NCBI GenBank assembly: GCA_039105265.1
Contig: JAPFFF010000014.1
Location: forward strand, 558,001-622,000
DNA: 64,000 nucleotides
Direction: 5' to 3'
DNA from: Tritrichomonas musculus
Lineage: Eukaryota > Parabasalia > Tritrichomonadida > Tritrichomonadidae
Numbering within the stretch: the stretch's first letter is position 1; every line of letters begins with the position of its first letter. This document shows positions 1 to 10,085 of this stretch, piece by piece. The notes under the pieces are model-generated. The model did not search any database. It had not been told where the DNA came from and saw nothing but the letters and a program-made list of their open reading frames with translations. Both the position numbers and the translations under genes were made by a program.

Positions 1-147
1 AGCTGATGATTTAAAAGAATCGATTGGAATGAAAAAACGAATAAAATCATTTACATACATTGAACCAAGTTTATCCGGAATAGTATGACTATATAACACA
101 GGTCCTATAACATTTGGCAAATTGAGTTCGAATTTTGCTTTTTTCAT
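1..147 (-). CDS. N-terminal part of an unrecognised protein (runs off left edge)
   Basis: Reading the minus strand from the ATG at 147 gives 49 open codons to the window edge. The peptide starts MKKAKFELNLPNVIGPVLYS and continues with mixed hydrophobic and polar residues. A second ATG at 152 hits a stop after two codons, so 147 is the start. The gene is divergent from the RalGAP-like gene, with about 105 bp between the two ATGs; the spacer holds a TCATTTA sequence on the minus strand that could be a trichomonad-type initiator. I do not recognise the family from this fragment. Confidence 0.5.
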   Translation of the reverse strand, partial: MKKAKFELNLPNVIGPVLYSHTIPDKLGSMYVNDFIRFFIPIDSFKSSA

Positions 148-252
148 TTCATGAAATAATTAAAATAAATGAAACTGCTTTTATCTTCAAGATGAGAGAA
201 TTCTATAAGCCAATTGAAAAAGTTTGCTTTTTTAAATCAAAATCAAAAAAAA

Positions 253-3200
253 ATGAGTAGTAAAATGAAAGAACTCTCGAAAAAATTGGCAAAATCAGAC
301 GGGAATCTGATTAATAACGATATATTAAGCTTTTTTAATGAATTTTTAATATGGCTTAATTCAGGATTTAATAAGACACGTCCACTTCCAAAAGGGCAAG
401 TGCAAAAATTTTTCATGATGTCGATTCCACTGCTTAAAGACATTAATTTGGAAGTGTTTGTCAATTTAATTCCAACACTTCTTAAAATATTAGCAATTTT
501 AATTCATCCTCAAACAGATAAAGATATTAGAGATATGGTTTGGAAGTATTCTATATTATTAATTGATTCAAAAACTGTTTTTGTTTCATATAATAGTTGG
601 ACTTATTTAATAGATTCAGCGTTTTCTACAAAAGAAAGAGATCCAAATTTTAATTCAGGGACACCATCAACATATTCGTATGAATCAAATAGTTTACTTC
701 TAATAAACTACCTTGATTTTATTACATCTATGTGTACGAATAATCCTAACATAGCACATGATTCTACCAATATTAAGAAGAAGGTTATTTATCACTGGGA
801 ACTGATTTCAGAATTAATATTTCCTCATGTTTTCAGCACATCTATAGATAATAGAAAGACACTTAACCAACTTTGCTTACAAATACTTCAATGCATTAAT
901 ATTTGCCAAAAAACTTTCAAATTTTCATTTTTTAATAGTGAAATCGGTGGTCCCAAAATGATTCATTATCTTCTTGATGTACTTATTCGAGTTGATGATC
1001 TTTCTAACGATGAATCTCATGCTGAAAACTCGTTTAATCTTTTGTATAAATTTTGTAAATCAACTTTTCCATGCCAAATTTTTACTATAGATCAAAATTC
1101 AAATTTTTATGAGTGCAAAAAAAATCAGCAAATAACTGAAAGAATTACACCAACTATAAACAGAAATTACCTTTTTTTATCCATGAACAACAACAGCATT
1201 AACAACAATAATAACAATACAAGTAATAATAATAATAGTGGATCAAATACCCAAAATTATCGATTTACATCAAACAAACCCAAATTTACGATCAATCCTC
1301 TTCTTCTTTGCTGCTTTGACGTTATTCCTTCTGACGAAGTTATAGCATTACTAAAAGATATGTCACAAAATTGCAAAAATTATCCAGTAGTTATAATTAA
1401 TTCAATTCTTATTATGATAAAATTAATTTATCCTCTTCTTGCCAATATTCAATTAAAGATTAAAAATATCAACGAAAATTTAAATAGTACTATAATTGGA
1501 GGTTCCAATAATAATGCTGATAGCAACAATAATAACACAAATAATTTGAAGGCAATAGATCAGACATATCGTGCTTTTATAAACTCTCCAACAAATACAA
1601 GTACGATCAAACTTATTGCTGATTTATTTTCTCACGTCATGAGATTAAGATCTTTAATACAAGTTGTAATCAAATCACCAATTGATTCACAAACTTTTTC
1701 AAGTATAGTCTCGTCATTTTTTAATTTCCCCAAAAAAGAAATGTATCCCTTTTTAGTAACAGTTTTTTTTTCTATTCTTTTTGACCGACGATATATTGAT
1801 ATAAAAGAAGAACGCGATTGTATTTTACTATTAATGAACTTTAATTATAATATGAGTTATATGCCCAATTTATTTGCTCGAATATCTTCTCAAATCTCGG
1901 TAGCATTATCAACATTTATCCTCAACCTTCCAGAAAATATATCACGAGAAATTCAACCAAACGCAATTTTATTTGACGATAAAGAAATTGTTAACGAGGT
2001 TTTAGTAGAAATCGGAAAATTTTCTTCTGATACATTATACTTTTTCTTTCCATTTATACCAAATGAATTTTCAATGAAATTAGCCAAAGATTTTTTAACA
2101 AATATGATTTTTTCATTTGATCCTTTGTTTAACAATTACATTTCAATGGCAACAGCTGGAGCAATTCTAGCCATTATAGATTGGTACAAAAAGAAAGAAA
2201 AAGATAAAATGAACGAACAACTACATGAGCAACAATCTTGGCAGCAACATATTTTAAACGCGAATCTAAAATTAAATTTGCGAAGGAGAAAAAATAGACC
2301 AAAATCTCATGATTTTCAACAAATAAAGTTTTCTAATATTCGTTTTTCAACTGAATATAAAAAAATATCATCTTCGTTGATATTACCAACTGTCATTAAT
2401 GAAGAATCTTCATCAACAGAAACGACTCGGAATTCCAATCCAGTAATCAGTTTAAATACCGACTTAATAAATAGTGAAGATGGTAATTGTTCATCAAATT
2501 CAGGAGAAAATATTTCATTAGGACCATTATCACCTTTAACGTCAAGTAATTCTAGTAATGATAATGCAAGAGCAAAGCCAACTTCAAATAATATTAATAA
2601 TCAAAAATATGAGGATGACAATTATCAGAATATTCCTGAAATAGCTATTGATAATTCATTTTACATCAATAATGTAGTTTTTTTAAAGGATTTGGATCTA
2701 AGCTACCTTTTCAGTTTTCTTTTACCATATTTAATGAAATCATTAGCAAAAACCTTAGATGCCAATAATAAAGAAACACCCGATGAAATCAATAAAAATT
2801 TGAATTATTTCATGTCATGGCAAGGAAAAGATTTTTCTAAACCAGATTTAAAAATTTTTCTTCAAGAAACTGATAAAGAGAAAAAGTCAGGACAAGAACA
2901 AGAACAAAAGTTACGAAATGAAACAAAGAAACGAATGCAAATCATTTGCTTCAAATTAATTTTCAAAATTGTTAAATTAGCATTTGAATGCAATCTTTTA
3001 ACAGACAATCTAGCAAGAGATTGGTGTAGAATTCTTATTATGTACTTAAATTATTACAATAAAGTTCTAAAAGAAGCGCCAGCCAACGAAGTTGTTCTCG
3101 CAATCATTGATTCTATATTAAATGCTTACCCTATGTCATTTTCACTTATACCAGTCCTCTCTCAAACTTTTTGTAATTTAAACTTTGCATCTTTCCAAGA

Positions 3201-5769
3201 TCACGAAAAAATAAAGATAATCGCATATCTTGTTTCAGTTTGTACCATGATCAAGAAAACGATTGAAAAAGATAAAATTTCATTTTCTATCAATACAGCA
3301 AAAGCAAATCAAAAATTCAAAAATGCTCCTAATAGAAATAATGAAGATACTAAATGCAATTTTGTTGATATTAGAGCTGACACTTTGGCTGTTTTAACAC
3401 ATGCATTCGAAACATTTGAAGGTGTTTCAGAAAATATTGACGCTGCAGCCTTTTCACTTTTCATTGATGAACTTTACTCATCTGATGAGACTGTTTTTGA
3501 TTTGATTGAAACTCTTGTCTTTTCACGTTTATCTCAGTTCGAAAAGAAGCCATCATTAACATTTTCAAGGCTTCTTATCGGCCTTCTTCCAACTCATCTT
3601 GACTTAGTAATTAAGAAGTGTAAAAAATACCTATTTGACCGTTTAATTGAAGTTCCTTTCAATGTTCTTTTAAAGCTTGAAGTAAAATCTACTGAAATCT
3701 ACGAAAATTTATCACAATGTCTTGTTGATATCATTCTCACTTTGCAGAATGGCCCAATATTCAATAAAACACTTGCTTTTATAACAATTGAAACTGTTCC
3801 AGATGAGAACCAAAAGATTCTTTTCGAAAGGACTAAATTTTTAATTGCAAATTTCAACAAACCAAATGGCATTATCGACATCAACATCAATAATTACAAC
3901 GATGACGATCTAAACACAAAATTAAATGAAACATCAAACAAACAAAAACATTCATATTATGGAATTTCACAAAATGGGGCTTTTTATTGTGTTAAAAACT
4001 ATACAAAAGAAGAAGAAAATAATTCTGGAGGAACAGGAACAACCAATGACCTTTCTTCCTTTGATGATAATAAAAATAATTATAGGTATTTCATTATTGA
4101 AAGTTCTCTTCCTCTTGGATCTTCTAGGTATAAGATAACTCCTAGTATCTTTTTAACAGTTCCTCAAAAAAGCAAATTAAATAATAATTTCTCTGATAAG
4201 TCTAAAAATTTGCCTTATTTTATACCAAATGTGGAATCATCATTCATGTTTTCACAGATTCCTTCTTCAGCTCTTCTATTCAAAGTTCTTTCTCATTTTT
4301 CCCAGTCCACTTTGAAATTTTCTACAACATTGAAAAATGGAGGCCGAAATTCATTATCAACTAATTTGAAAGAAATTGATAGTTCGACCATTAATGTTCA
4401 AAATTCTTTTAGTACAGTACCAAAGCCCACCAAACTTCTTGTTAGTGAGCCAAGTAACAATAACAATAATACCAATGATTGCGCAATTCCTAGATATGAT
4501 GAAAAGTCGACTTTTAGGAGTAAAAGTATGAATAATATTGCCCTTCAAAAATGGAGTATAACTGATCAAAACATAGGAAATTATATGAAAAAAATATATA
4601 AAAGGAGCCAGAGGATGCAACAGATTATTGGCATCCTATATATGGAGAAAGGCCAAATTCTTAACCTTAATGCCAATTATTGTCTTAGAAGCGACTTTTT
4701 CAGCACTGACAAAAATACATGTAACAATGCGGAAGATAATGAGAGCGGTAATGAAAATAATTCTGATGAAACTAATAAAAATAGAAATGATTCCTTGGAT
4801 GAGGGAGAGAATGGAATTATTGACAACAACTTAGAAGACAAGCTGTCTTTCATTACTCAAGCTCCCTGGAATAAAACATCAATGCTTTTTAAAGAATTTT
4901 TGAGCTCGTTGGGGTCTTTCCAAAAAAGAGTTAAGGCTGGAAGTAAGAAACAAAAAGTTAATGAAACTGACAGTCAGACAGACATCCAAGATGAATGCAT
5001 TAACGTTCATTATGTAGATTTTCACTCAGATGCTATCTTTTTATTAAGCTCTTTCTTAGGGCTTCGTTCTTTTCAAAATTCTAAGAGTGAAGTATCAAAA
5101 TCCAAAAGTGAAGTACCTAATTCAAAAAGTGAACAATCAAAAGCTTCACAAGAAATTAAGAATAATTTTTGGAGAATATTTAAATCATGTCATGTCTTAA
5201 TTATTTGGAATGAAGATAATACAAATTTCAGGATTAACGATTACTTCAATAATACTGATCGAAGTGGATCTAACAGTAACAACCTAATGAGAGCTTTTAT
5301 TGTCGTTTCTCCTATTAGAAATAATCTATTCAGAGTTACAGTAATCGAGCATTTTAATCATCAGCAAGTAAAAAGCCAACAACAAAGTCAATACCTAAAT
5401 CAATACTTAGAAACCTTTCCAAATGCAGCAGTAAGATTGGACGAATTAACAAAAATGATTCCTGGGCCTTTATTTGGTGATAATATTGTTCCTAAACGGT
5501 CTCTTGGTGAACTTGTTCGTGCTACAGCAATCAACGAAGACAGAAAGATTAAGTCCTTGATTGAATGTAAGGAGAAAGAAGAGCTCTATATCGACAATTT
5601 AATACAAGAAATTGAAAATAAGAAAAAAGGAAAAAAAAATGCTATTAATGTTCAATTATTCGATATGAAAAATCAAAAAATGAAGAAAAAGAAAAATTCA
5701 CCAAGTAATGAAGAAATATTTTCTGATCTTTGGAAAGATTTCCCTCAATCATTCAGCTTTTACTATTAA
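253..5769 (+). CDS. RalGAP alpha-like Rap/Ran-GAP domain protein
   Basis: A protein of about 1,838 residues. The last ~200 residues (roughly 1585-1790) match the Rap/Ran-GAP fold of the RalGAP alpha/tuberin family: a 'HVLIIWNED' strand, an 'AFIVVSPIRNNLFRVTVIEH' segment, and the terminal block 'GPLFGDNIV' followed by 'LVRATAINEDRKIKSLIE', which closely follows the RalGAP alpha C-terminus. These proteins normally activate GTP hydrolysis on Ral or Rheb-type small GTPases. The long N-terminal part reads as helical-repeat protein broken by Asn/Ser-rich linkers (about nt 1186-1250, 2400-2600, 4450-4500). The first ATG in the frame is at 253; the frame also stays open upstream to a TTG at 214, less likely as a start. 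The residue aligning with the catalytic 'Asn thumb' appears to be Ser, so GAP activity is uncertain. The domain call is strong; the substrate is unknown. Confidence 0.8.
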   Translation: MSSKMKELSKKLAKSDGNLINNDILSFFNEFLIWLNSGFNKTRPLPKGQVQKFFMMSIPLLKDINLEVFVNLIPTLLKILAILIHPQTDKDIRDMVWKYSILLIDSKTVFVSYNSWTYLIDSAFSTKERDPNFNSGTPSTYSYESNSLLLINYLDFITSMCTNNPNIAHDSTNIKKKVIYHWELISELIFPHVFSTSIDNRKTLNQLCLQILQCINICQKTFKFSFFNSEIGGPKMIHYLLDVLIRVDDLSNDESHAENSFNLLYKFCKSTFPCQIFTIDQNSNFYECKKNQQITERITPTINRNYLFLSMNNNSINNNNNNTSNNNNSGSNTQNYRFTSNKPKFTINPLLLCCFDVIPSDEVIALLKDMSQNCKNYPVVIINSILIMIKLIYPLLANIQLKIKNINENLNSTIIGGSNNNADSNNNNTNNLKAIDQTYRAFINSPTNTSTIKLIADLFSHVMRLRSLIQVVIKSPIDSQTFSSIVSSFFNFPKKEMYPFLVTVFFSILFDRRYIDIKEERDCILLLMNFNYNMSYMPNLFARISSQISVALSTFILNLPENISREIQPNAILFDDKEIVNEVLVEIGKFSSDTLYFFFPFIPNEFSMKLAKDFLTNMIFSFDPLFNNYISMATAGAILAIIDWYKKKEKDKMNEQLHEQQSWQQHILNANLKLNLRRRKNRPKSHDFQQIKFSNIRFSTEYKKISSSLILPTVINEESSSTETTRNSNPVISLNTDLINSEDGNCSSNSGENISLGPLSPLTSSNSSNDNARAKPTSNNINNQKYEDDNYQNIPEIAIDNSFYINNVVFLKDLDLSYLFSFLLPYLMKSLAKTLDANNKETPDEINKNLNYFMSWQGKDFSKPDLKIFLQETDKEKKSGQEQEQKLRNETKKRMQIICFKLIFKIVKLAFECNLLTDNLARDWCRILIMYLNYYNKVLKEAPANEVVLAIIDSILNAYPMSFSLIPVLSQTFCNLNFASFQDHEKIKIIAYLVSVCTMIKKTIEKDKISFSINTAKANQKFKNAPNRNNEDTKCNFVDIRADTLAVLTHAFETFEGVSENIDAAAFSLFIDELYSSDETVFDLIETLVFSRLSQFEKKPSLTFSRLLIGLLPTHLDLVIKKCKKYLFDRLIEVPFNVLLKLEVKSTEIYENLSQCLVDIILTLQNGPIFNKTLAFITIETVPDENQKILFERTKFLIANFNKPNGIIDININNYNDDDLNTKLNETSNKQKHSYYGISQNGAFYCVKNYTKEEENNSGGTGTTNDLSSFDDNKNNYRYFIIESSLPLGSSRYKITPSIFLTVPQKSKLNNNFSDKSKNLPYFIPNVESSFMFSQIPSSALLFKVLSHFSQSTLKFSTTLKNGGRNSLSTNLKEIDSSTINVQNSFSTVPKPTKLLVSEPSNNNNNTNDCAIPRYDEKSTFRSKSMNNIALQKWSITDQNIGNYMKKIYKRSQRMQQIIGILYMEKGQILNLNANYCLRSDFFSTDKNTCNNAEDNESGNENNSDETNKNRNDSLDEGENGIIDNNLEDKLSFITQAPWNKTSMLFKEFLSSLGSFQKRVKAGSKKQKVNETDSQTDIQDECINVHYVDFHSDAIFLLSSFLGLRSFQNSKSEVSKSKSEVPNSKSEQSKASQEIKNNFWRIFKSCHVLIIWNEDNTNFRINDYFNNTDRSGSNSNNLMRAFIVVSPIRNNLFRVTVIEHFNHQQVKSQQQSQYLNQYLETFPNAAVRLDELTKMIPGPLFGDNIVPKRSLGELVRATAINEDRKIKSLIECKEKEELYIDNLIQEIENKKKGKKNAINVQLFDMKNQKMKKKKNSPSNEEIFSDLWKDFPQSFSFYY

Positions 5770-5933
5770 TCGAAGCTAATATTTATTATTATATTTATTA
5801 TTTATTTTTTTTCCATATAAGTTCATAAAAAATGTGCGGATTTTATTTTTATTTTTATTCTTATTATTTTATTTTGGTATCGTTAGCATTAACAAAAGAT
5901 ATGTGAGTAAGAAAATAGAACATCAAATTTGAC

Positions 5934-6110
5934 TAGGGATGGGAAACGGGCGCCCGAAACGTGCCCGAGCAATGTCAGATTGGTCATATCACCGGGCAAG
6001 AATGGGCACAAACGTCTTTTTTACATTGCCCGTTTTTTCTCGTTCTTGCCCATTTGATTGTTAAATTGATTGCCCGTTCATCATTTTCTTTCCTGCCCGT
6101 AAATTTTATG
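5934..6110 (+). mobile_element. Possible isolated hAT-type transposon end with GCCCG subterminal repeats
   Basis: A GC-rich patch in AT-rich surroundings begins TAGGGATGGGAAACGGGC, which resembles the terminal inverted repeats of Ac-like hAT transposons. It is followed over ~170 bp by at least six scattered GCCCG, GGGCA or TGCCC motifs in both orientations, like the subterminal transposase-binding repeats of hAT elements. No matching opposite end was found before the poly-T tract at 6148, so this would be a solo or truncated end. The family assignment is inference. Confidence 0.35.
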
Positions 6111-6145
6111 AAATAATAAAAGCTGCTTGTTCGATTTTCGTCGAA

Positions 6146-6186
<41 letters not shown>

Positions 6187-6349
6187 CAATTTCTCCACCT
6201 ATAATAAAAAAAAAATATACTAGGCTTTAAATTGGACTTTTAAAAAAACAATTGTAGAACAATTAATATCATATTGAATACATTCTATTCCCCGATTTTC
6301 ATTCACTTTTATCAAACTAAATTTGATCATAAAAATGATATCGAATTTT

Positions 6350-6685
6350 TAAGGGACCACTATCATATTTTTTTGTAAACATTTCAATATTGAGAAAACT
6401 CATAGAAAAGAAAATTCAATAGTTGTTATCTCGGAAAAAGTTTAAAACTTTAAAATTTCACCATTCCGATCATTTTTGTAAAATTTTTACTCCTTTCAAC
6501 TTTTAAATTTTTATTGAAAAAAGGGAATAGGCTTAAAAGAAGAATAGAAATAAATGATATGTAATTTATATAATTTATATATACCAAAATATAGCAAAAA
6601 TACTCAAGAAATAATTTTTTTTAAGTCAATTAATTTTGTGATAACTCATAGAATTTTTAACATAGAATTTGATAGTGGTCCCTTA
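6350..6685. mobile_element. MITE copy 1, Tc1/mariner-like (TA target)
   Basis: Perfect inverted repeats TAAGGGACCACTATCA (6350-6365) and its complement (6670-6685) enclose ~330 bp of AT-rich non-coding DNA. The outer TA on each side fits a TA target duplication. The interior contains CAATATTGA, AACTCATAGAA and TCGGAAAAA in that order, also present in a second element at 7843-8188. This looks like a short non-autonomous DNA transposon. Confidence 0.6.
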
Positions 6686-7005
6686 ATTTCTGAATATTTT
6701 TTTATTATTTGAAAAAAATTATAATTTACTTTTTATCTATAATTAAAATGTATCATCATTATTTATTGAAATAAAATAGATAATTAGAAAAAATGGTTTC
6801 ATTTTCATTTCACTACTCATAAAACTCATTTCATATCACATTTCATGCTTTTACCATAAAAAAAAGGTTGTTTTAATTTGCTCTAACATAGTTATTATTT
6901 TAGAATATAATGTATATATTATATTTTAGAAAAAAAATTATTGAAATAATTATTATATAAAAAGAAAAAGTGTTTTCAAAATATGACAAAAAACGGGGAA
7001 TCTTA

Positions 7006-7391
7006 TTTTTCTACGCCACTTTTTGAAAACTTTTAAACTTTTTGAATACTTTTTTATACATTTTTTATTCAATTTTTGCTAAATAATGCATAAATATTTA
7101 GTTCAAATGGCTTCCCGATTCATCCAGCAATTCAAGGAGCCTGATTCGGCTTCACGCAGCCCTATGGTGATCACTGGTGCGTATATTCCTGAAAAATTAT
7201 GTAAAAATAAAAAAAAATTATATCAAAAAAAGCAAATAGTTATAATTTTAAGAGAAAATTTAAATTTACGATTTTTTTGGTTAATTTTCTTAACAGAGTA
7301 AGTTAAATTTCACCTTAAGATGGCGGTTTTTTACTTTCCATGAATAGCTACTCATGGATAGAAAAACCATTCAAAAAGTGGCGTAGAAAAA
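7006..7391. mobile_element. 385-bp inverted-repeat element enclosing a dispersed repeat
   Basis: A perfect 22-bp inverted pair containing CTACGCCACTTTTTGAA lies at 7006-7027 and 7370-7391. Inside is a GC-rich core (about 7110-7185), then GAAAAATTATGTAAAAATA, then AGTAAGT...TTCACC...GGCGGTTT, and a near-palindrome CCATGAATAGCTACTCATGG (7339-7358). The right half is clearly related to 60784-60960. No protein is encoded. No clear target duplication was found. Confidence 0.55.
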
Positions 7392-7842
7392 AACGATTGT
7401 CCACAAAAAACAATTATACAAAATTACTAATTTTGAAAAATGAGTTTATTTTATTTCAAATTAGATGCAGTATTAATCATCTATATGATGCATATAATAT
7501 ATTAAATATAATAATATGGTTGAAAAAGAATCAATCTTGGAAAAAATTCATTTTTCTTTTTTTCATTCAAAATCATTCATAAATCACTCATGCATAATTG
7601 ATATGATTTCAGATTTACATTATTTGATAACACATACAATGAAATATATTATTAATCCTCTAAAAATCATTTTTGCCCATCAAGATTTCAGGTTTTTCTA
7701 AGAAATATACAAATTTCACTTTTTTATTTTTTCTATTATAATAGCATTAAAAATAGCAATTAATCAATAAATATTAGGTAAGTATAGAAGAATTATTAAA
7801 ATAATGAAAATAATTTCTCAATGTCTAAAATTGAAGTCTTTT

Positions 7843-8188
7843 TAAGGTTCTCCTTCCCTAAAAAAATGTAAATTATTCAATATTGAATTAACTCATAGAA
7901 TATATGATTCAATAGAGCATTTTTCGGAAAAAATTTTAGTTAAAATAGACCTTAACGATTAAATCTTATTTTTTTTTTCAAATTTTTATTGATTTTTTAA
8001 TTTTATGATTTCAATCTGTAAAAAAATAAAATCGATAAGATTTCATGAAAATGTTTTTATTTAATAATTTAAAATATATATCTGCGCAAATATTATATTT
8101 TAATTCGTTTTTAAAGGCGATATTTATGCATATTTTATTTGTGAAGTCTAATTGAATTTAATCTTTTGAATTTGAAAGGAGAACCTTA
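7843..8188. mobile_element. MITE copy 2, Tc1/mariner-like (TA target)
   Basis: Inverted ends TAAGGTTCTCCTT (from 7843) and AAGGAGAACCTTA (to 8188) bound ~342 bp and are flanked by TA. The interior keeps CAATATTGAATTAACTCATA, a following ATTCAATAG and TTCGGAAAAA, in the same order as the element at 6350-6685. The ends differ from copy 1 except for TAAGG, so these are old, diverged members of one family. Confidence 0.5.
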
Positions 8189-8489
8189 ATATATAGTTGG
8201 TGGAAAAAACTGCGTTTTGAGGACAAAACTATGTTTTCTCGATGAATATTCAATATTTTTTAATAAAAGTTATATATAATCACATTTCATATTAATACAA
8301 ATCTATATACAGGTTTTTATCAATTTTATTGAACTTAAACTTTGATAATATTATAATAAAAATTATTTTATAACATGAACATTTTTTTAATATTTCCTAA
8401 TTTTTAAATTATCGCTTGGATATACTATAAAATGGATAAAATATTTTTTAACAAATGTTGTTCAGTAAGGAAAAAAAATCGATTTTTAA

Positions 8490-9325
8490 AAGATTTTTTG
8501 GTAAATCTTTATTTTTGAACTTTTTGGATTTTTTACTCTCAATTTTTTTGAATGCTTATTTGTCATAATATCTTTATAATTTTACTATTTAAGAAGTAAG
8601 TATTCGAGGTTTTTATACCAATAAACACCATTTCACAGCATTACAGGCATTATATGTTCAATAAAGAAGAAGAAAAATAAACTTCTATTTGCAATTTCCA
8701 ATTTTTATTAAAATCGTTGTCTAAATTTCCCTTATTTCCTGCTTTTAAGAGCATAATGCTGGTATTACCGATCCAATAAAAAAAATTGAGAGCAAAAGAT
8801 GAAAAAGAAACCAATATTTAGCTTCAAATTTTGAAGATATATATGATCACAATTCTCACAAAAAGAACACAAATACGTCCAATGCGCTTTCACTCTTAAC
8901 TAATAAACCTAATTATTGTATTTTATCACAAAATTGGTGCAAAACGATATATTTTTTTGCTCATTAAACACAAATAATTGCTTTTCTTATTCAATGCATA
9001 TACTCATAGTTTATACTAGATGAAATACTGCATATTTTAATGCATCTAAATTTTCTCACCCAAAGAAATGCTAATTATTATTTCATGATTTTTTTTTCTC
9101 AACAGAAAAATCTTAATAAATTCTATTTATGTATATTAAAATATTTATAGTTTCTTCTTTTAGTATTTTATTTACTTATTTTCATGCTTTTTTGCTTTTT
9201 TAAAAAAATCCAAATTGAGAGGAAAAAATCTAAAAAGTTCAACTATTTGTGAACAAATATACAAAGAAAAAAATTGAGGGGAAAAAATCTAAAAAGTTCA
9301 AAAAAAAATATTTACCGATTTTTTA
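8490..9325. mobile_element. Inverted-repeat element with ~50-bp arms
   Basis: The left arm (about 8499-8549) carries GGTAAAT, TTTTTGAACTTTTT and CTCAATTTTTTT. The right arm (about 9267-9317) is its reverse complement with a few mismatches. A second partial copy of the right arm lies just inside (9212-9238), giving a 58-bp direct duplication. The enclosed ~700 bp has no gene. It fits a MITE or foldback element; the family is not assignable. Confidence 0.45.
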
Positions 9326-10085
9326 ATATTCACTTCACCACTATAATTCTTTTTATATCACATTTCAGTTTTTATATAGGAAAATGGCTTTTTAAAAACG
9401 CATTTTCATTTCATTAAAACATATTATTGTTTAATGATATCCTGCTAATACTTTATTGATAAAATAAAATTACTGAAAAAGTCCTTTGATAATAAGATAA
9501 ATTGTTTTTAATATTTTTTTTTATTACTTTTTTTATCAACTTAAATTTCACTATGATAGATTTATCAACCAAATTTTCTACTAATATAATTTATATCTAT
9601 ATATTATATATTATCAGATTTTAATAATAAATTCTCTGTAAATTACTTCCTCATGTTAGAAATTAAATTGCAACTTTAGTTAAAAATATCATTGATTATA
9701 CATAATGTGTATGGAATTTTCGTATAACAATTATAAAATATATATAATATTGGTATCTATATGTTTTCACACAGTCAAATCTGGCAAATCATTTATAGGT
9801 CACTTGGTTGAAAAGATGAAGAATCAAAATTAATCTACTTTATTTTTTTCTATCAAAGAATTAAATTGATCTGATTTTTTGTAGAAATGAATAATATTCA
9901 AATATAAATATGAATATGATATTATCATTCAATAATATATTATATTTGTCATTTTTGGGAAGATGATTAAAAATTTATTTTGTGTGCTTTTCTCGCGGAA
10001 CAAGTGTCATCGTATAAATTTATCTATATATATTTATTATTGACATGTAATGTTATCATAAATATTAAAGTTATTAAATATTTCT

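Noticed and set aside
214-252. Upstream extension of the RalGAP-like gene to a TTG
   Set aside because: Non-ATG start in a nuclear gene is unlikely; the first ATG at 253 is preferred.
7086-7301. 71-codon ORF over the GC-rich core at 7110-7185
   Set aside because: The core is part of a non-coding dispersed repeat and the frame runs into Lys/Asn/Ile-rich AT sequence.
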